The notes beneath the pieces were generated by a model. It was not told the origin of the DNA and ran no database searches. It worked only from the letters and a program-made list of their open reading frames with translations. Shown piece by piece: positions 18,003 to 30,330 of a DNA stretch of 64,000 nt. Position 1 is the first letter of the stretch. Each line of letters starts with the position of its first letter. The stretch is from NCBI RefSeq assembly GCF_052145335.1, contig NZ_JBKQOU010000305.1, positions 1 through 64,000 on the forward strand, read 5' to 3'. Origin of the DNA: Rhodoblastus sp052145335. Its GTDB lineage: Bacteria > Pseudomonadota > Alphaproteobacteria > Rhizobiales > Beijerinckiaceae. A program made the position numbers and the translations under genes.

Positions 18003-20888
18003 TCAGTCCTCGATCTTTTGCTTTTCGCGCGCGGCGTAGCGGGCTTTCAGGCCGGCGACCAGCGCGTGCATGCGCGAACCGTTCGAACCCTTGACCATCA
18101 CGATGTCGCCGGGACGCAGGGCCTCGGCGACTTCGGGTTCGAGCTTGGCCGCGTCCGGCGCCCAGGCGCCGCGCTTTTGCTTTGGCAGCGAGTCAAAAAG
18201 ATGGCGGCTCAACGGGCCGGCGGCGAAAACCAGATCGACGCGGTTCTGCGCGAGGGCGTCTCCAAGGGAGACATGCAGTTCCGGCGCGGTCGGGCCCAAC
18301 TCCAACATGTCGCCGAGAACCGCGATCCGGCGGCCCTTGCGGGCGGTTTTCGTCGCCCCCAGAAGCTCGATGGCTGCGCGCATGGACGCCGGATTGGCGT
18401 TGTAGCTTTCGTCGATCAGCAGGATTTCGCTTTTCGGGGCGTCCGGGTCGAGCCGCAGTTTTTCGCGCGCCCCCCGCCCCTGGGGGGCTGCGAAATCGGC
18501 CAGCGAGGCGGCCGCCGCGGCAATATCGAGGCCGACGGCGCGGGCGGCGAGCAGGACGGCAAGAGCGTTGATCGCCAGATGGCGCCCCGGCGCCCCGATC
18601 GTGAAATTCAGCTCATGACCGAGCACGCGGGCGGAAACTTGAGAAAAACTGTCTTCCTGGTCGAATTTCAGCAATTGCGCGTCGGCGCCCGCATCGGCGC
18701 CGAAGCTGAGGACATGGCCGGCGGGCGAAGCCTTCGCCGCCGCCTCCAGAAATTCGAACGTCTCGTTGTCGCGATTGAGGATGGCGACGCCGCCCCTGAC
18801 CAGCCCCGAGAAAATCTCCGCCTTGGCGCGGGCGATTTCCTCGACATTGGCGAAATGTTCGAGATGGACCGGCGCGACATTGGTGACGACGGCGACATGG
18901 GGACGAACCATGGCGACCAGAGGCGTGATCTCGCCGGCATGGTTCATGCCGATCTCGAACACGGCGTAGCGCGCCTGTTCCGGCAGCCGCGCCAGCATCA
19001 GCGGCACGCCCCAGTGATTATTGTAGGATTTGTCGGAAGCGTGGGTCGGCCCGGCGTCGCCGAGCGCCTTGCGCAAAGCCTCCTTGGTCGAGGTCTTGCC
19101 GACCGAACCGGTCACCGCGACGATGCGCGCCCGGCTGCGCTTTCGCGCGGCGACGGCGAGGCCTTCCATCGACTTGAGCACGTCATGGACGACATAGAGC
19201 GTCCCCAGCCCACGCAGGGCGTCGACATGATCCTCGTCGACCACGGCCGCCGTGGCGCCGCCGCGGAAAGCCTTGGCGACATAATCGTGGCCGTCGCTAT
19301 TGTCGCCCTTGATGGCGAAAAACAGCTCGCCGGGCCGCAGCGTCCGCGTGTCGATGGAAATTCCGGTGACGCCATCGGGCACGGGGCCGCAGACGCGGGC
19401 GCGAAGCGGGGCGACGAGGCCGAGACCGCTCCACAGGAAGCCGGTGGGACTGGAAAACTCCTCCAGCGCGGCGAGGGCTTCCTCGTGATCGGAAAAAGGC
19501 AGCACTTCGCCGCCGACGGTCTGGCCAGTCTCGTGGCCCTTGCCGGCGATCAGCAGCACGTCGCCCTTTTGCAGCATGGCGATGCCCGCGCGAATGGCGG
19601 CGGCGCGGTCGCCGATCTCTATCGCGCCAGGCGCTTGGCCTAGAATCTCCGCACGAATGCGCGCGGGGTCCTCGCTGCGCGGATTGTCGTCGGTGACAAC
19701 AACCACATCGGCGCCGCGTGTGGCGATTTCGCCCATGATCGGCCTTTTGCCGGCGTCGCGGTCGCCGCCGCAGCCGAAAACCACGATCAGGCGCTTTTCC
19801 GCGAAAGGCCTCAGCGCCGCGAGCGCCTTTTCCAAAGCGTCGGGCTTGTGGGCGTAATCGACGAAAACCGGCGCCTCGGCCTTTTCACCGACGAATTCCA
19901 GCCGCCCCGGCGCGCCGCGCAGATTTTCGAGCGCGGCGAAAACCTGTTCCGCCGGACAGCCGACGACCAAGGCCAGACCGGCCGCGACCAAAGCGTTTTC
20001 CGCCTGAAAACCACCGGCCAGCGGCAGCTTCACCCGCCATGCCCTGCCCTCATGGGTCAGGTCGAGAAGAAGCGAGAAACCTTCCGCCTCCATGCCGGTC
20101 AGGCGCAGGGCCTCGCCCTTGGCGCCGACCGAAAACACCTCCAAGCCTCTGGCGCGGCAGGCCTCGATGACGCGATCGGAGAAATCGCCGTCGGCGGCGA
20201 TGACCGCGGGCTGGCCGGGCTGCAGCAATGTTTCGAACAGTCGCAGCTTGGCTTTGAGGTAGTCTTCGAGATCGGCGTGATAATCGAGATGGTCGCGCGA
20301 CAGGTTGGTGAAGGCGCCCGCCGACAGCCGCACTCCGTCGAGGCGGCGCTGGTCGAGACCATGCGACGACGCCTCCATGGCGAGATGGGTGACGCCCTCG
20401 TCGGCCAGGGCTTCGAGCGTCTTGTGGAGGGTCACCGGATCGGGCGTGGTCAGAGAACCGTAAACCGCGCCCGACGGCTTGATTACCCCGATGGTGCCGA
20501 GCGAGGCGGCTTCATGCCCGCAAAAGCTGAAAATCTGGCGGGTGAAATCGGCGACCGAGGTCTTGCCGCTGGTGCCGGTCACCGCGACGATTATCTCCGG
20601 CTGGCGCGGGTAAAGCGCGGCGGCGGCTTTCGCCAAGGCGGCGCGCGCGTCGGCCACCTGAATCAAGGGCGCCCCCGACAATTCCCCCAGAGGCGGATGC
20701 TCGCCGACAATAGCGACGGCTCCGGCGGCCAAGGCCTGGGCCGCGAAGCTCATTCCGTCCGCCCTGGCCCCGGCGAGAGCGAAAAACAGCATGCCGGGCG
20801 CGACAGTGCGGCTGTCGGCGGTCACGCCCGTCACCTCGATGGCGCGGAAAGCATCGGGCGCTTCGGGCAAAAGGGCGTCGAGCCGCAT
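18003..20888 (-). CDS. murEF: bifunctional MurE-MurF fusion (Mur ligase pair)
   Basis: 961-residue single reading frame holding two complete Mur ligases. The MurE half (about 1-478) has the Mur N-terminal domain, the ATP loop VTGTSGKTS near 104-111, and DNPR at about 401-404, which selects meso-diaminopimelate. The MurF half (about 485-961) has its own N-terminal domain (ISIDTRTLRPGELFFAIKG), a second ATP loop VTGSVGKTS near 592-600, DKSYNNHWGVP, DESYNANPASM and the terminal VMVKGSNGSRMH. No stop or frame change occurs at the junction near 19450. The enzyme would add mDAP and then D-Ala-D-Ala. The ATG at 20888 shares one base with the ftsI stop; a TTG one codon earlier is less likely. Confidence 0.95.
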   Translation of the reverse strand: MRLDALLPEAPDAFRAIEVTGVTADSRTVAPGMLFFALAGARADGMSFAAQALAAGAVAIVGEHPPLGELSGAPLIQVADARAALAKAAAALYPRQPEIIVAVTGTSGKTSVADFTRQIFSFCGHEAASLGTIGVIKPSGAVYGSLTTPDPVTLHKTLEALADEGVTHLAMEASSHGLDQRRLDGVRLSAGAFTNLSRDHLDYHADLEDYLKAKLRLFETLLQPGQPAVIAADGDFSDRVIEACRARGLEVFSVGAKGEALRLTGMEAEGFSLLLDLTHEGRAWRVKLPLAGGFQAENALVAAGLALVVGCPAEQVFAALENLRGAPGRLEFVGEKAEAPVFVDYAHKPDALEKALAALRPFAEKRLIVVFGCGGDRDAGKRPIMGEIATRGADVVVVTDDNPRSEDPARIRAEILGQAPGAIEIGDRAAAIRAGIAMLQKGDVLLIAGKGHETGQTVGGEVLPFSDHEEALAALEEFSSPTGFLWSGLGLVAPLRARVCGPVPDGVTGISIDTRTLRPGELFFAIKGDNSDGHDYVAKAFRGGATAAVVDEDHVDALRGLGTLYVVHDVLKSMEGLAVAARKRSRARIVAVTGSVGKTSTKEALRKALGDAGPTHASDKSYNNHWGVPLMLARLPEQARYAVFEIGMNHAGEITPLVAMVRPHVAVVTNVAPVHLEHFANVEEIARAKAEIFSGLVRGGVAILNRDNETFEFLEAAAKASPAGHVLSFGADAGADAQLLKFDQEDSFSQVSARVLGHELNFTIGAPGRHLAINALAVLLAARAVGLDIAAAAASLADFAAPQGRGAREKLRLDPDAPKSEILLIDESYNANPASMRAAIELLGATKTARKGRRIAVLGDMLELGPTAPELHVSLGDALAQNRVDLVFAAGPLSRHLFDSLPKQKRGAWAPDAAKLEPEVAEALRPGDIVMVKGSNGSRMHALVAGLKARYAAREKQKIED

Positions 20889-22813
20889 CAATGTTCTCCC
20901 GCGCCGGGTTTGGCTGGCGTATTGGCGAAGCCATATCCCATGCGCGCCAGCAACGGAAAGGGCTGTACCGGCAAATCGAGATGCGGCTCCAGGCCGAGGA
21001 TCGGACTGACGCGTTCGATCAGCCTGCCGGTGACCCAGCCGGAATTATAGGCCGCCGTGGCGTAATGGCCGTCTTCGGGGCGCCCCTGCGGCTCGTCCAT
21101 CACCGTCATGAACAAATAGCGCGGCTTGTCGGCCGGCACGAGAGCCATGAAAGTGGTGAAAAGCTTGGTCTTCGAATAATGGCCGCCGATGACCTTTTCC
21201 GCCGTGCCGGTTTTGCCGCCGACTAAATAGCCGGGAATATTGGCCTTTTTCGCCGTGCCGATTTCGGCGTTGAGCCGCAGGATATAGCGCAGGGATTCCG
21301 AGGTTTCGGGGCGCACCACCCGCGGCGCCGTGGTCTTGTCGAATTCGGCGGGGCGTTTCAGGAAAGTCGGCGTGACCAGATAGCCGCCATTGGTGATCGC
21401 CGCCACCGCCATCATCGCCTGCAGCGGCGCCACCGCCAGGCCGTGGCCGAAGGCGATGGTCATGGTCGAGACCTCGCTCCAGTAGCGCGGCACGATCGGC
21501 TCGGCGTTCTCTGGCAATTCGGTGCGCATCCGGTCCAGCTGTCCCATTTTGCGCAGAAAGGCCTTGTGGCCTTCGACGCCGACCATCAGCGCCATGCGCG
21601 CCGTGCCGACATTCGACGAATAAGTGAAGACTTCCGGCACCGAGAGCGGGCGGTTTTCCGGGTGATAATCGTGGATCAGGCCATGGCCGGCGTGCAGCGG
21701 CCCATGGGCGTCGATGCGGGTGTTGAGATTGACCTTGCCGGAATCCAGCGCCATGGCGATGGTCAGCGCCTTGAAGGTCGAACCCATTTCATAGACGCCG
21801 ACGGTCAGCCGGTTGATATTGTTGTTCTTGAGCGCGTCGGTCGGATTATTGGGATCGTAATCGGGCAGCGAGGCCTCGGCGACGACCTCGCCGGTATTGA
21901 CGTCGAGAATGGCGGCGGCGGCGGCCTTGGCCTGGAATCGCTCCATGCCGTGGGTCAGTTCGTCGCGCAGCGCGTGGGTGGCGCGCATGTCGAGCGACAG
22001 GGCGATGGGCGCGAGATTTTCCGGCGTCAGGTTGAAGCCGGCGCCGTGAAGATCCGCCAGGCCCTGGCCGTCGATGTATTTTTCGATGCCGGCGATGCCG
22101 TTATTGTCGGAATTGGTGAAGCCGAGCACATGGGCGCCGAGCGGGCCGTTGGGATAGACGCGCTTGTTTTCCGGCATGAAACCCACGCCCGGCAGGCCGA
22201 GACGGAAGATCTGCTGCTGCTGCGTCGGCGTGACTTCGCGCTTGATCCAGACAAAGCCTTTGCGCGAGCCGAGTTTCTCGCGCAATTCATGGGCGTTGAC
22301 GTCGGGCAGGATGGCGGTGATGAGTTCGGTCGCCTCGTCCTTGTCGATGATGCGGCGCGGCTCAGCGAAAACCGACATGACCTTGACGTCGGTGGCGAGG
22401 ATTTCGCCATTGCGGTCAACCAGATCGGGCCGCGCGGCGGAAGCCGCTTCCGACGCCTCGCGCCGCACCGAATGCTGTTCCGGCTTCAGGCCGAAATAGG
22501 CGAGGCGACCGACGAACAACAGGTAAAGTGCGGCGAAACAGACGGCGACCAGCCTTATGCGGAAGGTGCTTTTCGACAGATGGGTCGAACGCATGTCGTC
22601 GACCCAGGCCTTGACGGCGCGAGCCACGATTCCGAAAGAGCGCTTTGGCCGGGCGGGAGAGGCTGGCGGCGGCTCGAAACAAGGCGAATCGGCATGGGGC
22701 GGACCGGCGCCTTGCGGACCGGCTTGGCGCGGCTCGATAGGCGGATAAGCCGCTCCAGGCGGCGACGCCTGAGCGGAAAATTCAGGCTCGCTGGGGGGAG
22801 TGTCGAAATGCAT
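20888..22813 (-). CDS. ftsI: septal transpeptidase FtsI (PBP3)
   Basis: 641-residue class B penicillin-binding protein cross-linking septal peptidoglycan. It has a Pro-rich cytoplasmic N-terminus (about 1-55), one membrane helix at about 86-108 and the PBP dimerisation domain. The transpeptidase domain has active Ser345 in STFK, SSN at 399-401 and KTGTAEK at 534-540. The cytoplasmic extension is longer than in E. coli FtsI. It starts 3 bases after the ftsL stop. Confidence 0.97.
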   Translation of the reverse strand: MHFDTPPSEPEFSAQASPPGAAYPPIEPRQAGPQGAGPPHADSPCFEPPPASPARPKRSFGIVARAVKAWVDDMRSTHLSKSTFRIRLVAVCFAALYLLFVGRLAYFGLKPEQHSVRREASEAASAARPDLVDRNGEILATDVKVMSVFAEPRRIIDKDEATELITAILPDVNAHELREKLGSRKGFVWIKREVTPTQQQQIFRLGLPGVGFMPENKRVYPNGPLGAHVLGFTNSDNNGIAGIEKYIDGQGLADLHGAGFNLTPENLAPIALSLDMRATHALRDELTHGMERFQAKAAAAAILDVNTGEVVAEASLPDYDPNNPTDALKNNNINRLTVGVYEMGSTFKALTIAMALDSGKVNLNTRIDAHGPLHAGHGLIHDYHPENRPLSVPEVFTYSSNVGTARMALMVGVEGHKAFLRKMGQLDRMRTELPENAEPIVPRYWSEVSTMTIAFGHGLAVAPLQAMMAVAAITNGGYLVTPTFLKRPAEFDKTTAPRVVRPETSESLRYILRLNAEIGTAKKANIPGYLVGGKTGTAEKVIGGHYSKTKLFTTFMALVPADKPRYLFMTVMDEPQGRPEDGHYATAAYNSGWVTGRLIERVSPILGLEPHLDLPVQPFPLLARMGYGFANTPAKPGAGEH

Positions 22814-22816
22814 GCC

Positions 22817-23269
22817 TCACCTCCCCGACGTGGCCGGCTTGAGCGCAACCGGCGTCGCCGGCTTGGGCGCGGCCGGCGTCGCCGGCTTGGGCGCGGCCGG
22901 CGTCGCCGAGAAGGCGCTGGCTGCCGCCGGCGTATTGGTCGGCTCGGCGAGGCCGAGGTCCTGCAATTTCGCTCCGATCTCATCGCCGCGCGCCGCCTTC
23001 TCAGGCAGTCCTGCGAACGTGGTGATCTGCGACAATTGCATCACCTGGCCGCCAAGATATTTGTCGGCCAGCACTTCGATGCGGACCGGGTTGGCGACAT
23101 GCGACCATTCGGCGCGCAGCATGGCGACGCTATCGGTCTCGCTCTGCAATTCCCGCTTGAGCTTGGCCATGCGCTCCGCCTGATAGAGCGTCGCATACTT
23201 GATCGAATAGGCGTAAACGGCCGAACCGACCAGAGCCACGATCGCCAGGACGTTGAGAATGCGCAACAT
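22817..23269 (-). CDS. ftsL: cell division protein FtsL
   Basis: 150-residue bitopic divisome protein. It has a short N-terminus, a membrane helix at about 4-22 (LNVLAIVALVGSAVYAYSI) and a coiled coil at about 25-65 (LYQAERMAKLKRELQSE), followed by the conserved LADKYLGGQ. The start at 23269 (MLRILNVLA) sits one base after the rsmH stop. The C-terminus carries an Ala/Pro/Lys tail encoded by a 24-bp tandem repeat. FtsL is poorly conserved; position between rsmH and ftsI and the topology support the call. Confidence 0.9.
   Translation of the reverse strand: MLRILNVLAIVALVGSAVYAYSIKYATLYQAERMAKLKRELQSETDSVAMLRAEWSHVANPVRIEVLADKYLGGQVMQLSQITTFAGLPEKAARGDEIGAKLQDLGLAEPTNTPAAASAFSATPAAPKPATPAAPKPATPVALKPATSGR
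22833..22904. repeat. three 24-bp tandem repeats inside ftsL
   Basis: Three contiguous 24-base units (22833-22856, 22857-22880, 22881-22904). The last two are identical and the first differs at a few bases. Read on the minus strand they encode the repeated octapeptide around PATPAAPK near the FtsL C-terminus. Confidence 0.9.
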
Positions 23270-23270
23270 G

Positions 23271-24227
23271 TCAGCTTCTCTCCGTTTCGTTCGGGACCGG
23301 CGAGTCGGTTCGCTCCGCCCAGCGCAATTTGGCCGAGCGCGCGCGGGGGTTTTCATGGCATTCGCGCGGGCCGGGGACGACGGGCTGGCGCCCCTGAAGC
23401 GCGAAGGTCGGCGGCGGCGGCGCGACCTCGCCCGGCAGCAGGCGCGAGACCGCCCTGCCGCGGCCGCTGCGCGCGGCGAAAAACTGTTTGACGATACGGT
23501 CTTCCAGCGAATGGAAGGTCACCACCGCCAGCCTTCCGCCCGGTCTCAGCAGCCGTTCGGCCGCCGCCAAAGCCTGGGTCAGCTCATCCAGTTCCTCGTT
23601 GACGGCGATGCGCAAAGCCTGGAATGAGCGCGTGGCGGGGTGGATTTCATTGGGCTTGCCAGGATTGGCGCGCCTTATCGTCTCGGCCAGCAGCGCCGTG
23701 CTGGTGATCGGCGCCTTGGCGCGCTCGGCAATGATGGCGCGGGCGATCCTGCGGGACGCGCGCTCCTCGCCATAGAGATAAAGCAGGTCGGCCAGAGCGT
23801 CCTGCTCCAGTTCGTTGACCAGATCGGCGGCGCTGCGTCCGGCGCCTTCCATGCGCATGTCGAGTGGCCCGTCGAAGCGAAAGGAAAAGCCGCGCTCCGG
23901 GGCGTCGATCTGCATTGAGGACACGCCGATGTCGAGCACGACGCCATCGAAAGGCCCGAGTTGGCGTTCGCGAGCCGCCGCCTCCATGCGCGAGAAGCGC
24001 GAGCGCGCGAGGACCAGACGGCCTTGGCCTTCCGCGACCAGAGCCTGTCCGGCTTGAATCGCGGTTGGATCGCGGTCGAGCGCCAGCACGCGCCCGCCTG
24101 CCGCCAAAATGGCGCGCGTATAGCCGCCAGCGCCGAAAGTGCCGTCGAGATAAAGCCCGCCGGGCGCGACCGCCAGCGATTCCACCGCCTCAGCCGCCAT
24201 CACCGGCACGTGCGGGGCGCTGGTCAT
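23271..24227 (-). CDS. rsmH: 16S rRNA m4C1402 methyltransferase RsmH
   Basis: 318-residue SAM-dependent methyltransferase (MraW) acting on 16S rRNA C1402. Motifs: HVPVMAAEAVESL at the N-terminus, the SAM loop YLDGTFGAGGYTRAIL, DGVVLDIGVSSMQID, and VVTFHSLEDRIVKQFF. The frame is open 59 codons further upstream, but the ATG at 24227 has GGGAGG 7 bases ahead. It is the first gene of the dcw cluster here because mraZ is absent. Confidence 0.97.
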   Translation of the reverse strand: MTSAPHVPVMAAEAVESLAVAPGGLYLDGTFGAGGYTRAILAAGGRVLALDRDPTAIQAGQALVAEGQGRLVLARSRFSRMEAAARERQLGPFDGVVLDIGVSSMQIDAPERGFSFRFDGPLDMRMEGAGRSAADLVNELEQDALADLLYLYGEERASRRIARAIIAERAKAPITSTALLAETIRRANPGKPNEIHPATRSFQALRIAVNEELDELTQALAAAERLLRPGGRLAVVTFHSLEDRIVKQFFAARSGRGRAVSRLLPGEVAPPPPTFALQGRQPVVPGPRECHENPRARSAKLRWAERTDSPVPNETERS

Positions 24228-24445
24228 GAGCGGCCTCCCGCAGGAAGGCTGGGTTCTGCGACGGGGATGAGAAACTGCGAATCCGTGACCCGGCTCCAAA
24301 TTTTTGGCTGCGAAAACAAAGTTTTGACGGCGCGCGTCGGGTGTCGCCGCCCTTGCGCCGCTGAGAGGGTGGTGTGGGCTAACATGCGGCATTTTGAGCG
24401 TCAACGCGCGCGCGGCGGCCTTCGAGAGCTTCTAAACGAGGCGCA

Positions 24446-24460
24446 TTAAACCATCGTTAG
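24446..24460. promoter_or_regulatory. candidate CtrA-like box upstream of rsmH
   Basis: TTAA-ACCATCG-TTAG: the CtrA consensus is TTAA-N7-TTAA, so this has one mismatch. CtrA controls division genes in alphaproteobacteria, and the location before the dcw cluster fits. A single imperfect site can arise by chance. Confidence 0.3.
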
Positions 24461-24553
24461 CGTTAAAGGTTTGTTGACATGACGGACGGAAGTTGCCGAT
24501 CTGAACAGCATCGCGACCGCGCAGTCCCAACGGAATAGGCATTCAGGCTGCGC

Positions 24554-24597
24554 AAGTCTTGCATGCTCCACAAGTCTTGCATGCTCCACAAGTCTTG
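24554..24597. repeat. 18-bp tandem repeat, 2.4 copies
   Basis: Two exact copies of an 18-base unit (24554-24571 and 24572-24589) followed by 8 bases of a third. Each unit contains the palindrome GCATGC. It lies just beyond the 3' end of rnpB, between it and rsmH. Confidence 0.9.
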
Positions 24598-24633
24598 GGC
24601 TTCGCCCTCGGGCCGTCCTGCATAAGAGTAGAG

Positions 24634-25018
<385 letters not shown>

Positions 25019-25022
25019 CCCC

Positions 25023-25050
25023 GGCATAACAGCCGGACACCTCGCGTCAA
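25023..25050 (-). promoter_or_regulatory. sigma-70 promoter of rnpB
   Basis: On the minus strand TTGACG (25045-25050) and TATGCC (25023-25028) are 16 bases apart, placing the start of transcription about 5 bases downstream, where the P1 helix begins. Confidence 0.6.
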
Positions 25051-25261
25051 GCGAATTCGGGGTTTACGCAACAAGCGCGGTGGGCGGCGTTCATATGCAG
25101 GGCGCAAGCGCCCGATTTCGGCTAAGATATCGCTTGCTGCGAATCGGGCGCCGGCGGGGGTGAATTTTTTGTCCCCATGCGCTAGGAGATAGGGCGGCCG
25201 GAGGCGCAACGGCGGCCGGGCTGTTTTAATCGAGCCTTTTGGCGATCTGGAGGAAGTCTTG

Positions 25262-25558
25262 ATGAAGAAAACCGTTTTGCTGACCGTCGCTTTGGCGAGC
25301 GCGCTCGCCCTCGGCGGCTGCAATAGCTACAACCCGCAGGATCGCGCGGTCGGGGGCGCCCTGATCGGCGGCGCCACCGGCGCAGCGATCGGCGCCGCCG
25401 CGGGCGGACATGCGGGCGGCGCCGTCGCCGGCGGCCTGCTCGGAGCCGCCGCGGGCGGCATTATCGGCGCCAATACCGCGCCGCCGCCGCCGCCGCCCCG
25501 TTGCGCCGAATTCGTGGTGGACGATTGGGGTCGTCGCCATTGCGTGTCCTGGTACTGA
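25262..25558 (+). CDS. glycine-zipper lipoprotein
   Basis: 98-residue outer-membrane-type lipoprotein. The signal peptide ends in ALALGGC, with the lipidated Cys at about residue 20. It is followed by GxxxG glycine-zipper repeats (VGGALIGGATGAAIGAAAGG and following, about 30-70), a proline run, and a short C-terminal CAEFVVDDWGRRHCVSWY tail with two Cys. GGAGG lies 10 bases before ATG. It resembles SmpA/Rz-like and YMGG-type zipper proteins; the exact role is unknown. A terminator follows. Confidence 0.85.
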   Translation: MKKTVLLTVALASALALGGCNSYNPQDRAVGGALIGGATGAAIGAAAGGHAGGAVAGGLLGAAAGGIIGANTAPPPPPPRCAEFVVDDWGRRHCVSWY

Positions 25559-25587
25559 TAAGGCATTCGCGCTTGTCGCCGAATCGG

Positions 25588-25616
25588 GGCGGCCGGTTTC
25601 ACGGGCCGCCTTTTTT
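25588..25616 (+). terminator. terminator after glycine-zipper lipoprotein gene
   Basis: GGCGGCC/GGCCGCC stem of 7 bp with a 9-base loop, followed directly by six T residues, 30 bases after the stop. Confidence 0.85.
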
Positions 25617-25649
25617 CCAGCCGGCGCCATCAGCCGGGATGAACGGTAA

Positions 25650-26428
25650 ATGAGCCCTGACAGCACATTGGTGGAGCGCTATTCCGCCTCGCCCAATCAT
25701 GGCGAGCGGAACGGGTCGATCGACGCGATCGTCCTGCATTACACCGGCATGACGACGGGCGCGGCGGCGCTCGAACTCATGTGCAGCCCCGCGGCGCAGG
25801 TCTCCTGCCATTATCTGGTCTGGGAGGATGGACGAATCTGGCAACTGATCGCCGAGGCCCGCCGCGCCTGGCATGCCGGAAAAAGCTTCTGGGCCGGCGA
25901 GGCCGACATGAACTCGCGGTCGATCGGCATTGAAATCGTCAATCCGGGCCATAGGGACGGCTTGCCGTCCTGTCCCCACGAAATATTCGGCGGCGCCCCG
26001 CCGTTCCCCGACGCGCAGATCGAGGCGGTGATCGCGCTCTGCCGCGATATCGCCGGCCGCCGCAATATCAAGCCGGAGCGCATTCTCGGCCATTCCGACA
26101 TCGCGCCCGGGCGCAAGATCGATCCTGGCGAAATCTTTCCCTGGCCGCGCCTGTTCGAGGCCGGAATCGGCCATTGGGTCGCCCCCGCGCCGATCCGCCC
26201 CGGCCCGGTCTATGAGCCCGGCGCCATGGGCCCGCCGGTCGCCGCCTTGCAGGCCATGCTGGCCTCCTATGGCTATGGCGTGACGCCATCCGGGTTTTTC
26301 GACGCGGCGACGAGCGACGTCGTCGCCGCTTTCCAGCGCCATTTCCGCCCCGAAAAAGTGGACGGGATCGCCGATGTTTCGACGATGGAGACGCTGCACG
26401 ATTTAATCGCCGCTTTGCCGCCGCCCGG

Positions 26429-26444
<16 letters not shown>
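25650..26444 (+). CDS. N-acetylmuramoyl-L-alanine amidase, AmpD-like
   Basis: 264-residue zinc amidase of the Amidase_2 family. Zinc-site motifs are IVLHYTGM near residue 30 and GHSDIAPGRKIDPG near 150; CHYLVWEDGRIWQLI lies between. The C-terminal 70 residues form a peptidoglycan-binding domain (GPPVAALQAMLASYGYGV ... FQRHFRP). There is no signal peptide, so it probably acts in the cytoplasm on recycled anhydro-muropeptides, as AmpD/AmiD homologues do. Its last 16 bases overlap the end of metH on the other strand. Confidence 0.93.
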
Positions 26445-30145
<3,701 letters not shown>

Positions 30146-30205
30146 GTCTTTGTCCTGCGATAGGCCTGCGGTCGGCGGGCGCATTATTTTGGAATTGGCG
30201 CCCTT

Positions 30206-30317
30206 CTCCCCTTGCGGGAGAAGGTGGCGCGAAGCGCCGGATGAGGGGGCCTTCGGGACGCGAACCCCTCATCCGTCTCGCCGCTACGCGGCGATCCACC
30301 TTCTCCCGCAAGGGGAG
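30206..30317. repeat. palindromic intergenic repeat between metF and metH
   Basis: 112-bp element with exact 22-base inverted ends (30206-30227 and 30296-30317) and an inner inverted pair GGATGAGGGG/CCCCTCATCC (30239-30248 and 30265-30274). It is a different family from the 9901-9990 element. It resembles the RIME-like palindromes common in rhizobial intergenic spaces. As RNA it would form a long hairpin between the metF and metH messages. Confidence 0.92.
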
Positions 30318-30330
30318 ACGGGACGCACAC

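Larger units (their letters stand above)
24228..24633. other. rnpB to rsmH intergenic region (dcw control region)
   Basis: 406 bases without a credible gene. mraZ, which normally comes first, is not here. On the minus strand TTGACG (24399-24404) and TAGCCC (24376-24381) are 17 bases apart, a weak candidate promoter for rsmH. A near-match to the CtrA box, TTAA-N7-TTAG, lies at 24446-24460. An 18-bp tandem repeat is at 24554-24597. All three assignments are tentative. Confidence 0.45.

Noticed and set aside
24554..24597. possible CRISPR array
   Set aside because: The 18-base units are directly adjacent with no spacers and no cas genes are nearby.
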